Assembly: GCA_937958475.1 (NCBI GenBank)
Contig: CALFXR010000022.1
Span: 1 to 38,743, forward strand
Direction: 5' to 3'
Length of the DNA: 38,743 nt
Origin: an uncultured Mesorhizobium sp.
GTDB taxonomy: Bacteria; Pseudomonadota; Alphaproteobacteria; Rhizobiales; Rhizobiaceae
Under the pieces are notes generated by a model. That model was not told where the DNA came from. It made no database searches and saw nothing but the letters and a program-made list of their open reading frames with translations. A program made the translations under genes and the position numbers. Shown here one piece after another: positions 25,184 through 33,708 of the stretch. Position 1 is the stretch's first letter, and each line of letters begins with the position of its first letter.

Positions 25184-25636
25184 CTACCAGTCCTTCTCCG
25201 CGTATTTCTTGCTCGAACGCTTCCACACGCCGGCGCAGGTCGCCACCACCCGCCCGGCGCTGCGGCAGGTGCCGCGCATGATGATCATCGAGCGACCGGC
25301 CTCGATGCGCTCGCACGAAACCTCGAGGAAGTCGCCGATCATGGCGCCGCTGACGAACTGGCATTCGAAGTTGACGGTGAAGAAGATGTCCTTCGTGCTC
25401 GGATCGTGCGCTTCCTGGCCCATGACCTCGTCGCAGAAGGCCATCACCAGCCCGCCATGGGCGCGGCCGGTGGAGTTGTCGTGCTTGTCCTCGACGCGCA
25501 TGCCGTAGACCCTCGCGCCGTTCCTGCGCGCCACCAGCATCTCGCCGAGCAGGCCGGTGAAGCGGCTCGGCCGGATCGCGGTCCAGACGTCGTCGGCAAC
25601 CGCGCCCTGCGCCACCGGCATGTTCGTATCGCTCAT
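25184..25636 (-). CDS. Hotdog-fold acyl-CoA thioesterase (PaaI-like)
   Basis: A 150-residue hotdog protein. The segment HDNSTGRAHGGLVMAFCDEVMG is the active-site region of PaaI/YbgC-like thioesterases (Asn-x-x-x-x-x-HGG then Asp on the central helix). It probably releases CoA from stalled acyl-CoAs. The start MSDTNMP overlaps the upstream ligase stop by 4 bp (ATGA); an ATG five codons later is an alternative. The transglutaminase-fold gene follows after 1 bp. Confidence 0.87.
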   Translation of the reverse strand: MSDTNMPVAQGAVADDVWTAIRPSRFTGLLGEMLVARRNGARVYGMRVEDKHDNSTGRAHGGLVMAFCDEVMGQEAHDPSTKDIFFTVNFECQFVSGAMIGDFLEVSCERIEAGRSMIIMRGTCRSAGRVVATCAGVWKRSSKKYAEKDW

Positions 25637-27186
25637 CGACTTCTGGTATCCCCGTTCGCGACCATCTTCGCTTCCATCTCGTGGCGCAGGATCTTGCCCG
25701 TGGTCGACCGGGGGAAATCCTCGAAGGCGATGAAATGCACTTCCTTCGGGCGCTTGTATCCGGCGAGCGAGGCGCGGCACAAGGCTTCGACGTCCTTCTC
25801 CGACAGGCTTTCGTCCTTGCGCGAGACGAAGGCGACCGGCACCTCGCCCCAGCGCTCGTCGCGCTTGCGCAGCACCGCCGCGTCGCTGACCCGCGGGTCG
25901 GCCAGCAACACGCGCTCGATCTCGGCGGGATAGATGTTCTCGCCGCCGGACTTGATCATGTACTTGGCCCGGTCGACGAAATCGTAGCTGCCGTCCGGGT
26001 TGCGCTTGAACAGGTCGCCCATGCGGAACCAGCCGTCGCGGAAGTCGCGCGCGTTGGTCTCCTCGGCATTCCAGTAGCCGCTGAACACGGTCGGGCCGCG
26101 CACCGCCGCTTCGCCCGGTTCGCCGTCGGGCACGTCGCGCCCTTGCGAATCGACCAGGCGCAACTCGCAGAGCGAACTCTTGCGCTTGGAAAGCCGTTCG
26201 GGAATCGTGCCCGGCGGGATCAGCACGGCGGACGCCGGCGCAAGGCCGGTCTCGGTCGCGCCGAAGCTGTTGAGGAAGGGGGCGCCGGTCAGCGCCGAGA
26301 GCTCGGCCATCAGCGCCATCGGTACGAGATCGGCCATCGCGCCGACGGCGCGGATGCCCTTCGGCCGCCGCCCGGTGGCCTTCAGCAACTCGACCACCGG
26401 CTCGATCGAGCCAGGCATCAGCAGCATCCAGCCGAGCAGGTTCTTCTCCATGATCGAGACGATCGCCTCGGCGTCGAAGCCGTCGACGACATGGACGATC
26501 GCGCCCGACATCAGCGCGCCGTAGACCTCGTCGGTCGAGCCCATGTGGAACATCGGCGCCCAGGCTATGAAGCCGTCCTCCTCCGTGGCGCGCATGTCCA
26601 TGCGCAGCAACGTCATGCGCGCGATCTCGGCCCGGTGGCTGATCAGCGCGCCCTTTGGCAGGCCGGTGGTGCCGCTGGTGTAGAGGATGACCAGTCCGTC
26701 CTCGGGATCGACTTCGGGATCCTCCGCCAGCGGCTCCGACGCGGCGATCATCGCCTCGTGGTCGCGTTCGAGCACGAACACCGGGACGTCGAGGACGAGT
26801 TTTCCGGCCAGCGCGGAATGGCGCGCGGAGACGATCAGCAACACCGGCGAGACGAGGTTGACGCAGTGCTGTATTTCGGCTGCGGCCAGCCGCCAGTTCT
26901 GGCAGGCGACGATCGCGCCGATGAGCGCGACGGCGAGTTCGATCTCGACGAATTCGTGCCGGTTCTCCGAGAGCAGGGCGACCCGGTCGCCGCGGCCGAC
27001 CCCCCTCTCGCGCAACGCCGCCGCGAGCTTCCTCACCCGGCCGTCGAGTTCGCCGTAGCTGATGCGCCGATCGCCCTGCGTCACCGCGGTCGCCTTCGCA
27101 TCGCGCGACACCTGCGCGGCGAACAGGCCGTAGACGGTCTGCCGGCCGGCCTTCCTGATGTCGATCCTCGTCCGTTCGCTCGTCAT
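25633..27186 (-). CDS. AMP-forming acyl-CoA ligase (second of three)
   Basis: A 517-residue adenylate-forming acyl-CoA ligase with ILYTSGTTGLPKGALISH, MFHMGSTDEV, NSFGATETG, DGWFRMGDLFKRNPDG, the hinge DRAKYMIKSGGENIYP and the C-terminal Lys in FPRSTTGKILRHE. The usual TGD reads MGD, a mild variant that retains the Asp. The start overlaps the TetR regulator 2 stop by 4 bp, so ligase and regulator are co-expressed, a common layout when the CoA ester is the inducer. The substrate is unknown; the fold resembles medium-chain or branched-acid ligases. Confidence 0.92.
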   Translation of the reverse strand: MTSERTRIDIRKAGRQTVYGLFAAQVSRDAKATAVTQGDRRISYGELDGRVRKLAAALRERGVGRGDRVALLSENRHEFVEIELAVALIGAIVACQNWRLAAAEIQHCVNLVSPVLLIVSARHSALAGKLVLDVPVFVLERDHEAMIAASEPLAEDPEVDPEDGLVILYTSGTTGLPKGALISHRAEIARMTLLRMDMRATEEDGFIAWAPMFHMGSTDEVYGALMSGAIVHVVDGFDAEAIVSIMEKNLLGWMLLMPGSIEPVVELLKATGRRPKGIRAVGAMADLVPMALMAELSALTGAPFLNSFGATETGLAPASAVLIPPGTIPERLSKRKSSLCELRLVDSQGRDVPDGEPGEAAVRGPTVFSGYWNAEETNARDFRDGWFRMGDLFKRNPDGSYDFVDRAKYMIKSGGENIYPAEIERVLLADPRVSDAAVLRKRDERWGEVPVAFVSRKDESLSEKDVEALCRASLAGYKRPKEVHFIAFEDFPRSTTGKILRHEMEAKMVANGDTRSR

Positions 27187-27947
27187 GCGGCGCCAGCTCC
27201 CTCCGGTGCGGCCGCTCCGCTGTTCGCGGCGGCTTCCGGCGCTCGTGCGCCGGAGAGCCGCTCGAGACGCCCGATCGCCTGCTCCAGGCGTTCGGCCAGC
27301 ACCGATTCGGCGGGAACGTTAACTGCCGCGGTCGGCTTTTGCAGCCCTGCAAGCACGAGGTCGACGATGGCCTTCGCCGTTTCGGTCGGGTCGAAATCGC
27401 CCTCGCCGCGCAGGTAGGCCCAGGTCCGGTGCTCGACGCAGCCGTAGATCATGTCGCGCACCAGCCTGAGCGGGATGTCCGGGCGGAACTCGCCCGATGC
27501 GATGCCTTCGCGGATGATGTCCAGCGTACGGCGCGTATACTTGCGGTTGAGGTCGTGGACCGCCGTCCGGCTGTAGTCCTCGCCGGTGCGCAGGTGCTGG
27601 AACATCAGCTGGCAGAGCGCGGGATCCTCGTGCACCGTGGCGAGATGCCGCCAGATCATGAAGCGCAGGCGGTTGCGCGTGCCGCTGATGCCGGACAGCT
27701 GCTGGTCGTAGTCCGACAGCATGCCCTCGTACCAGTCCTCGATGACCTTCACGAGCAGGTCGCGCTTGTTCTCGAAGTAGCGGTAGATGCTGCCCTCGAC
27801 AACGTCGGCGCGTTCGGCGATGTCGGAGATCAGCGCGTCCTCGTAGCCCTTCTCGCGGAAGACGGCGCGGGCGGCGCGCATGATGTCGGCCATGCGCCTT
27901 TCCCGTGACAGCCTGAAGACGGGACGGCGTCCGGCGGGATTCGTCAT
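27183..27947 (-). CDS. TetR/AcrR-family transcriptional regulator 2
   Basis: A 254-residue TetR protein and first gene of its operon. The helix-turn-helix ALISDIAERADVVEGSIYRY is nearly the same as in TetR regulator 1 at 6197-6913, and residue numbering is collinear, so the two are paralogues. The C-terminal 30 residues are an Ala/Pro-rich tail absent from regulator 1. The ligand pocket half is clearly more diverged than the DNA-binding half, which fits two repressors sharing operators but sensing different effectors. The nearest operator (28085-28103) lies 138 bp upstream, overlapping the divergent liv promoter. The ribosome site is GGGAG, 7 bases before the ATG. Confidence 0.93.
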   Translation of the reverse strand: MTNPAGRRPVFRLSRERRMADIMRAARAVFREKGYEDALISDIAERADVVEGSIYRYFENKRDLLVKVIEDWYEGMLSDYDQQLSGISGTRNRLRFMIWRHLATVHEDPALCQLMFQHLRTGEDYSRTAVHDLNRKYTRRTLDIIREGIASGEFRPDIPLRLVRDMIYGCVEHRTWAYLRGEGDFDPTETAKAIVDLVLAGLQKPTAAVNVPAESVLAERLEQAIGRLERLSGARAPEAAANSGAAAPEGAGAA

Positions 27948-28059
27948 CTTCCGGCTCCCGCAGCCCGCGGCGGCCCGACCCGGGCCGCAGCATCGCCGTT
28001 GCGCACATGAACCTTGTTCCGCATCCCTGCCTCGCCCGCGGCGAACCGCTTTTTTGCCG

Positions 28060-28103
28060 TTGACAAAGCACCGGCTCTCAACCTTAATGAAGATAATTCA
28101 TCA
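28060..28103 (+). promoter_or_regulatory. liv operon promoter with overlapping TetR operator candidate C
   Basis: A plus-strand TTGACA (28060-28065) is followed after 17 bp by CTTAAT (28083-28088), a reasonable sigma-70 promoter. The palindrome TAATGAAGATAATTCATCA (28085-28103) overlaps the -10, where a bound repressor would block polymerase. The same 14 fixed bases occur at 15018-15036. The rest of the 27948-28349 gap is described under the leader entry. Confidence 0.75.
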
Positions 28104-28349
28104 TTCTCCCTCGCGACGCAAGCCAGAACAAGAACAAGAGCAAGAGGACGGGAGAACGGATGACGGGAGGGAGTTTCTTGGGGTGTTGATACCGGTCGCA
28201 GGGCTCTTCCGCTCGCCGATTCGACCGCTTGCGCGGTCCCGGCGGGTGCCGGAGGAGGCATCGAGCGCGCGTGTGCGACGCGCCTTGATAAACGATGTTC
28301 ATCTTGTTCCGGCGCGTCCCCGGCGTCGGCTCGTCCGGAGCCTGCTTCC
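28104..28349 (+). other. Long untranslated leader of the liv operon
   Basis: From the predicted start site to the livF GTG is about 240 bases without a credible gene. It begins with an A/G-rich stretch of repeated AAGA/CAAGA units (around 28127-28150). A small hairpin (ACCGC/GCGGT, 28224-28237) lies further on. The left part of the gap (27948-28059) shows nothing beyond the ribosome site of TetR regulator 2. Confidence 0.35.
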
Positions 28350-29138
28350 GTGCTCGCGCTGAAGAACGTTCAGGTGCTCTACGACCGTGCCATCGAGGCC
28401 GTGCGCGACGTCTCGCTCGAGGTTCCCGCGGGCGCCATGGTCGCCCTGCTGGGCTCCAACGGTGCCGGCAAGTCGACCATCCTCAAGGCCATTTCCGGCG
28501 TTCTCTACCAGGAGGAGGGCGAGATCGTCTCCGGTTCGATCCAGCTGGAAGGCAGCACGATCTCCGGCCTGTCGCCGCGCACCATCGTCCAGCGCGGCCT
28601 TCTCCAGGTCCCCGAAGGGCGCGCACTGTTCGCCACCCTCACCGTCGAGGAGAATCTCGTCATGGGGGGCTTCACGCGCTCGCGCAGCGAGACGAAAGAG
28701 GGGCTGGAGCGCGTCTACACGCTGTTTCCGCGTGTGCGCGAGAGACGCGCACAGATTTCCGGCTATTTGTCCGGCGGAGAGCAGCAGATGGTGGCCATCG
28801 GCCGCGCCCTGATGGGCAAGCCGCGCCTGCTCATGCTCGACGAGCCCTCGCTCGGCCTGGCGCCCCAGATCGTCGACACGATATTCGAGGCAATTCAAGG
28901 CCTTAACCGCGATTCCGGCATGACCGTCCTGCTCGTCGAGCAGAACGCCCAGCTGGCCCTCCAGGTCGCCTCCTACGGCTACATCATCGAGAACGGCCGC
29001 ATCGTCCTCGACGGCCCCGCGGAGAGGTTGATGACCAACGACGACGTCCAGGAATTCTACCTCGGCCTCTCCGCCGGCAAGCGCAGGAGCATGCGCGACG
29101 TCAAGCACTACAAGCGGCGCAAGAGGTGGCTATCGTGA
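28350..29138 (+). CDS. livF: LIV-type ABC transporter ATP-binding protein (LivF-like)
   Basis: A 262-residue ATPase of the hydrophobic amino-acid uptake (HAAT/LIV) family. Walker A GSNGAGKST, signature LSGGEQQMVAIGRAL and Walker B LLMLDEPSLGLAP are intact. The LivF type shows in the phrase VPEGRALFATLTVEENL. The C-terminus carries an extra basic tail (KRRSMRDVKHYKRRKRWLS). The start is a GTG ten bases after GGAG. In rhizobia LIV-type importers also carry aromatic and aliphatic carboxylates, and the acyl-CoA ligase gene in this operon favours a carboxylic acid over an amino acid. It is the first gene of the operon. Confidence 0.92.
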   Translation: MLALKNVQVLYDRAIEAVRDVSLEVPAGAMVALLGSNGAGKSTILKAISGVLYQEEGEIVSGSIQLEGSTISGLSPRTIVQRGLLQVPEGRALFATLTVEENLVMGGFTRSRSETKEGLERVYTLFPRVRERRAQISGYLSGGEQQMVAIGRALMGKPRLLMLDEPSLGLAPQIVDTIFEAIQGLNRDSGMTVLLVEQNAQLALQVASYGYIIENGRIVLDGPAERLMTNDDVQEFYLGLSAGKRRSMRDVKHYKRRKRWLS

Positions 29139-29908
29139 CCGCGCTGCTCGAACTCGACGCCGTCACCAAGCGCTTCGGCGGCCTCGTCGCGGTAAGCGAC
29201 GTCAGCCTGAGCGTCATGCCCGGCCAGATCTACAGCCTGATCGGCCCCAATGGCGCCGGCAAGACCACGGTCTTCAACCTGATCAGCGCCGTCTTTCGCC
29301 CCTCGTCCGGGCGGATCCTGTTCGGAGGCCGCGATCTCACCCGCATGCCGACCTATGCGCTCGCGCGACTCGGCATCGCCCGCACCTTCCAGAACCTCGC
29401 CGTGTTCAAGCACGAGACCGTGGTCAACAACCTGCTCGTCGGCATGCATACCCATCTGAGGACCGACCCGCTATCGGCGGCGTTCTTCTGGGGTCGCGCC
29501 CGGCGCGAGGAGATCAGGGCGCGCGAGCGCGTCGAGGAGATCATCGAATTCCTCGAGATCGAGGACCTGCGCGACCATACGGTCGGCACGCTGTCCTACG
29601 GCCAGCAGAAGCGCGTCGAGCTCGGCCGCGCGCTGGCGATCTCGCCGAAACTGCTTCTGCTCGACGAGATGGTGTCGGGCATGAACCAGGAAGAGCGCGA
29701 GGACATCGCCCGCTTCATCCTCGACCTGAAGGACGAGCTCGGCATGACCGTCTTCATGGTCGAGCACGACATGGGGATCGTCATGGACATCTCCGACCAC
29801 GTCTGCGTGGTCAACCACGGCCGCAAGATCGCCGAGGGCACGCCGAAGGAGATTGCCGCCAATCCCGCCGTGGTCGAGGCCTATCTCGGATCGAGGCGCG
29901 CCGCATGA
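29135..29908 (+). CDS. livG: LIV-type ABC transporter ATP-binding protein (LivG-like)
   Basis: A 257-residue partner ATPase of LivF. Walker A is GPNGAGKTT, the LivG-type phrase GIARTFQNLAVF is present, and the signature reads LSYGQQKRVELGRAL. Walker B is LLLLDEMVSGMN, where most LivG proteins have DEPxAGLN; the catalytic Glu is kept but the following Pro is Met. I chose GTG 29135, which overlaps the livF stop (GTGA) and has AGAGG eight bases upstream, over the GTG at 29126. Its stop overlaps the following ligase start by 4 bp. Confidence 0.91.
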   Translation: MTALLELDAVTKRFGGLVAVSDVSLSVMPGQIYSLIGPNGAGKTTVFNLISAVFRPSSGRILFGGRDLTRMPTYALARLGIARTFQNLAVFKHETVVNNLLVGMHTHLRTDPLSAAFFWGRARREEIRARERVEEIIEFLEIEDLRDHTVGTLSYGQQKRVELGRALAISPKLLLLDEMVSGMNQEEREDIARFILDLKDELGMTVFMVEHDMGIVMDISDHVCVVNHGRKIAEGTPKEIAANPAVVEAYLGSRRAA

Positions 29909-31752
29909 AGGCCGAGATCGAACGCCTCGCCGGCATGACCATGCCCCAGGTGCTGCGCCACCACGCCGAACACCAGGGCGAGCGTCTCGCGCTGCGCGTC
30001 AAGGAACGCGGCCTGTGGCGGCGCACCACCTGGAAGGGCTATTTCGACACCGCCCGGCGCTTCGCCATCGGGCTCCATGCACTCGGCTTCCGCCCCGGCG
30101 ACCGCCTTGCGGTGGCGAGCGACGACAGCCCGGAATGGCTCTATTCCGACCTCGCCGCGCAGATGATCGGCGGCGCATGCCTCGGCATCTACCCGACCAA
30201 CCCGTGGCCGGAGCTACAATACATCGTCCGCCACTCGCGCACCCGCATCGTGGTCTGCGGCGACCAGGAGCAGACCGACAAGGTGCTCGACGCGCGTCGC
30301 AACGGCGATGGCCTGCCCGACCTCACGACCATCATCACCGTCGACATGAAGGGCATGCGCCACTACGCGGAGGACGGACTGATGTCGTTCGCCGACGTGC
30401 TTGACCTCGGCGCGAAGAAGGAAACCGAATTCGGGCCGGTCATCGACGCCGCCATCGCAGGCGGCAAGCCGGACGACGTCGCCATCATCGTCTACACCTC
30501 GGGCACGACGGGCATGCCGAAGGGCGCGATGCTGTCGCACGCCAACATGCTCCATTCCGCGGCGCAGGTGGTTTCCGTCCACGGCCTCGACCGTGAGACC
30601 TATTCGGTACTCTGCTACCTGCCGCTCTGCCATGTCGCCGAGCGCAGCTTCTCCACGGTGATGCAGCTCCTTACCGGATGCGTCGTCTCCTTCGCCGAAT
30701 CCGTCGACACCGTTGTCGTCAATCTGCGCGAGATCGCGCCGAAGGGCTTCCTCGGCGTCCCGCGCATCTGGGAGAAGATGCAACAGAGCGTCCTCTACCG
30801 TGTGAAGGACACGACCCCGCTCCAGCGGCGCGTCTTCGAGCGTTGCGTGGCGCTCGGACGGCCGCTCGCCGAGCGGCGACTGTCCAATGGCGGCACCTTC
30901 GTCAGTCTTTCCGATAGCCTTTTGTTCGCGTTGCTGTGGCTGGTCTGCTTCCGCAGCCTGCAGCATTTCCTCGGCATTGACCGGGTACGCACCGCCTTCT
31001 GCGGCGGCGCCACCGTCTCGCCGGAAGTTCTCCTGTTCTTCTGGATCCTCGGCGTGCCGGTCTATCAGATCTACGGCATGACGGAGAGCGCCGGCGTCTC
31101 CCACTCACAGCGCCCGGGCGCCACCGACCTCGGCACGTCGGGGCTACTGATCGACGGGTTGGAACAGAAGCTCGGTCCCGACGGCGAGCTGCTGCTTCGG
31201 GGGCCGAGCGTCTTCAGGGGCTATCTCTTCGACGAAACCTCCACGGCGCGCGCCTTCTCCGACGGCTGGCTGCACACCGGCGACATCGTCGAGATCGGCG
31301 CCGACGGACAGCTGCGCGTGCTCGACCGCAAGAAGGACATCCTGATCACGTCGGGCGGCAAGAACATCACGCCGTCGCTCATCGAGAACGCGCTCAAGGA
31401 TTCGCCCTACATCCGCGAGGCGATCCTGCTCGGCGACGGGCGCAACTTCCTCGCCGCGCTCGTCCAGATCGATCTGGAAACCACCGGCAAGTGGGCGCAG
31501 CAGCAGAACATCCAGTACACGACCTACCGCTCGCTGGCCCAGCACGAGAAGGTCCGCGACCTCGTCGACCAGGAGATCCGCCGCGTCAACGACCGCTTCG
31601 CCCGTGTCGAGAACGTGCGCAAGTTCGTCATCCTGTCCAAGGAACTCGATCACGACGACGGCGAACTGACCGCAACGATGAAGGTCCGCCGCCGCATCAT
31701 CGAGGAGAAGTTCAAGGAAGAGATCGCCAGCATCTACGGGAGCGCGGCCTGA
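29905..31752 (+). CDS. Long-chain-type AMP-forming acyl-CoA ligase (FadD/FACL-like)
   Basis: A 615-residue ligase of the long-chain acyl-CoA synthetase group (longer than the other two ligases). Motifs are IVYTSGTTGMPKGAMLSH, YLPLCHVAER, LGVPRIWEKMQ, IYGMTESAG, GWLHTGDIVEIGADG, DRKKDILITSGGKNITP and the C-terminal DDGELTATMKVRR. The segment SLSDSLLFALLWLVCF is hydrophobic and may touch the membrane. It sits inside the transporter operon: ATGA overlap with livG before it and 1-bp overlap with livH after it. This suggests uptake coupled to CoA activation (vectorial acylation), an inference from arrangement. Confidence 0.93.
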   Translation: MKAEIERLAGMTMPQVLRHHAEHQGERLALRVKERGLWRRTTWKGYFDTARRFAIGLHALGFRPGDRLAVASDDSPEWLYSDLAAQMIGGACLGIYPTNPWPELQYIVRHSRTRIVVCGDQEQTDKVLDARRNGDGLPDLTTIITVDMKGMRHYAEDGLMSFADVLDLGAKKETEFGPVIDAAIAGGKPDDVAIIVYTSGTTGMPKGAMLSHANMLHSAAQVVSVHGLDRETYSVLCYLPLCHVAERSFSTVMQLLTGCVVSFAESVDTVVVNLREIAPKGFLGVPRIWEKMQQSVLYRVKDTTPLQRRVFERCVALGRPLAERRLSNGGTFVSLSDSLLFALLWLVCFRSLQHFLGIDRVRTAFCGGATVSPEVLLFFWILGVPVYQIYGMTESAGVSHSQRPGATDLGTSGLLIDGLEQKLGPDGELLLRGPSVFRGYLFDETSTARAFSDGWLHTGDIVEIGADGQLRVLDRKKDILITSGGKNITPSLIENALKDSPYIREAILLGDGRNFLAALVQIDLETTGKWAQQQNIQYTTYRSLAQHEKVRDLVDQEIRRVNDRFARVENVRKFVILSKELDHDDGELTATMKVRRRIIEEKFKEEIASIYGSAA

Positions 31753-32624
31753 TGGATTTCCTGCTCCTGCTCGTCTCCACCGGCCTCGTCTCCGGCGCCG
31801 CCTACGGGTTGATCGCGATGGGTTTCGCGCTGGTCTACAAGTCGACCGGCGTGGTCAATTTCGCCCAGGGCGAGTTGGTCATGCTGACCGCCTACATCGC
31901 CTTCAGCCTGTCCAACACCTTCCACCTGTCCTTCTTTCCGCTGATCCTCGTCACCATCCCCGTATCGATGCTGATCGGGCTGACGCTGGAGCGCATCTTC
32001 ATCCGTCCGATGCTCGGCGAGCCGGTCTTCGCCATCGTCATGGTGACCGTCGGGCTCGCCGTCATCCTGCGCGGCATCACCATCATGATCTGGGGCTCGG
32101 AGCCGTTCAACTTCACCGCCGGGCTCTCCAACACCGTGGTCCAGGTGGCGGGCATTCCCTTCTATCCCGCCCAGCTCTACCTGATCGGCGCGCTCGCCGT
32201 CGTCTCCCTGCTTGCCTGGCTGTTCCTGCGCTTCACCCGCATGGGCATCGCCATGCGCGCGGTGGCGGCGAACGAGACCGCGGCACTGCTGGTCGGCGTC
32301 AGCGTCAGCCGCATCCACGCCTTCGCCTGGATGCTGTCGTCCGGCATCGCCGCGATCGCCGGCATTCTTTTCGCAGCCAATTTCAAACTCGCGCCCGACC
32401 TCTGGTTCCAGGGGTTGAAATCCTTCCCGGCGGTCATCCTCGGCGGCATGGATTCCGTCATCGGCGCCGCCGTCGGCGGCATCGTCATCGGCCTCATCGA
32501 GAACCTCGCCCAGGGCTACGTCGGACAGGGCCTGCGGGAAATCTCGGGCTTCGTCGTCATCATCATCGTGCTGATGGTGCGGCCCTACGGCCTGTTCGGC
32601 AACCGCGAAATCGAACGGGTCTGA
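31752..32624 (+). CDS. livH: LIV-type ABC transporter permease (LivH-like)
   Basis: A 290-residue inner-membrane permease with about eight hydrophobic segments. LivH-type marks are GLVSGAAYGLIAMGFALVYK, VVNFAQGELVML, the cytoplasmic coupling loop FTRMGIAMRAVAANETAALL and GLKSFPAVILGGMDSVIGAA. It pairs with LivM to form the import channel. The start ATG shares its A with the ligase stop codon (TGATG), so translation is coupled. livM follows after 3 bp. Confidence 0.94.
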   Translation: MDFLLLLVSTGLVSGAAYGLIAMGFALVYKSTGVVNFAQGELVMLTAYIAFSLSNTFHLSFFPLILVTIPVSMLIGLTLERIFIRPMLGEPVFAIVMVTVGLAVILRGITIMIWGSEPFNFTAGLSNTVVQVAGIPFYPAQLYLIGALAVVSLLAWLFLRFTRMGIAMRAVAANETAALLVGVSVSRIHAFAWMLSSGIAAIAGILFAANFKLAPDLWFQGLKSFPAVILGGMDSVIGAAVGGIVIGLIENLAQGYVGQGLREISGFVVIIIVLMVRPYGLFGNREIERV

Positions 32625-32627
32625 GCC

Positions 32628-33674
32628 ATGCGTACGGCACACTTCAAGGAACGTACCGGCCAACTCGTCGCGCTCAGCGACAGCAAGGTCGTATGGGGCT
32701 GGGCGGTCGCGGCGGTCGCGGCCCTCCTCCTCCTGCCCTTCGTCATCGGCAACTACCAGCTGACCCTGATGGTCTCGGCGCTGATCGCCGTTATCGGAGC
32801 GGTCGGGCTGAACATGCTCACCGGTACAACCGGGCTGATCTCTCTCGGCCAGGCCGGCTTCCTCGCCGTCGGCGCCTACACCAACGGCATCCTGCTTGCC
32901 GACTACGGCATGCCGGTGTGGATCAGCCTACCCGCCGGCGGTCTCGTCGCCGGCATGATCAGCATCGTCGTCGGCATCCCGTCGCTCAGGCTGAAGGGCC
33001 TCTACCTCGCCATCACGACGCTCGCGTTCTCCTTCATCATCAACCACGTGATTCTCTATGCCGAAGGCCTGACCCACGGTCCCAACGGGCTGTTCGTCAA
33101 CGGGGCGCAGCTGTTCGGCATCGATCTGCAGAAGGGCAAGCCGCTCTACTACCTCGCGCTCGGCCTGACGATCCTGGTCATCTTCGGCGCGCTCAACCTG
33201 TCGCGCACGCGCATCGGTCGGGCGTGGATGGCGATCAGCGACCACGACATCGCCGCGCGGGTCATGGGCGTCGACCTGGTCCGCTACAAGCTGCTCGCCT
33301 TCTTCATGAGTTCGTTCGTGGTCGGGATCGCCGGGGGGCTGCTGTCGCTGCAGATCCGCTTCATCAACATCGACGTCTTCGCCCTCATCCTGTCGATCGA
33401 GGCGCTCGCGATCATCATCCTCGGCGGGCTCGGCTCGATCGCCGGCGCAGTGCTCGGCGCGATTTTCCTGTCATTCCTGCCGGAAGCAATCCGGCTGTTC
33501 TTCGAAACGTTCGGCGACCCGCAATCGACGCTCTACACGAGCTACGTCTACGAGATCCGCGGCATCGCCTACGGCGTCGTGATCGTGCTCTTCCTCCGTT
33601 TCAAGCCTGACGGCCTGATCGGGGTTTGGCGCGACGCGCGGAAATACTGGAGCAACTGGCCGCTGGCGTATTGA
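32628..33674 (+). CDS. livM: LIV-type ABC transporter permease (LivM-like)
   Basis: A 348-residue permease. After a hydrophilic N-terminus of about 20 residues there are roughly eight or nine membrane segments. LivM-type marks are GLNMLTGTTGLISLGQAGFLAVGAY, SLRLKGLYLAITTLAF, the coupling loop SRTRIGRAWMAISDHDIAARVMGVD and IILGGLGSIAGAVLGA. It completes the channel with LivH. A 34-bp gap with a GGAGG ribosome site separates it from the binding-protein gene. Confidence 0.94.
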   Translation: MRTAHFKERTGQLVALSDSKVVWGWAVAAVAALLLLPFVIGNYQLTLMVSALIAVIGAVGLNMLTGTTGLISLGQAGFLAVGAYTNGILLADYGMPVWISLPAGGLVAGMISIVVGIPSLRLKGLYLAITTLAFSFIINHVILYAEGLTHGPNGLFVNGAQLFGIDLQKGKPLYYLALGLTILVIFGALNLSRTRIGRAWMAISDHDIAARVMGVDLVRYKLLAFFMSSFVVGIAGGLLSLQIRFINIDVFALILSIEALAIIILGGLGSIAGAVLGAIFLSFLPEAIRLFFETFGDPQSTLYTSYVYEIRGIAYGVVIVLFLRFKPDGLIGVWRDARKYWSNWPLAY

Positions 33675-33708
33675 GGACAACGCGCCCGCCGCAAACTGGG
33701 AGGAAGCC

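Noticed and set aside
28295..28906. 203-codon frame overlapping livF
   Set aside because: Out-of-frame shadow of the ATPase gene; composition dominated by Arg/Pro/Gly.
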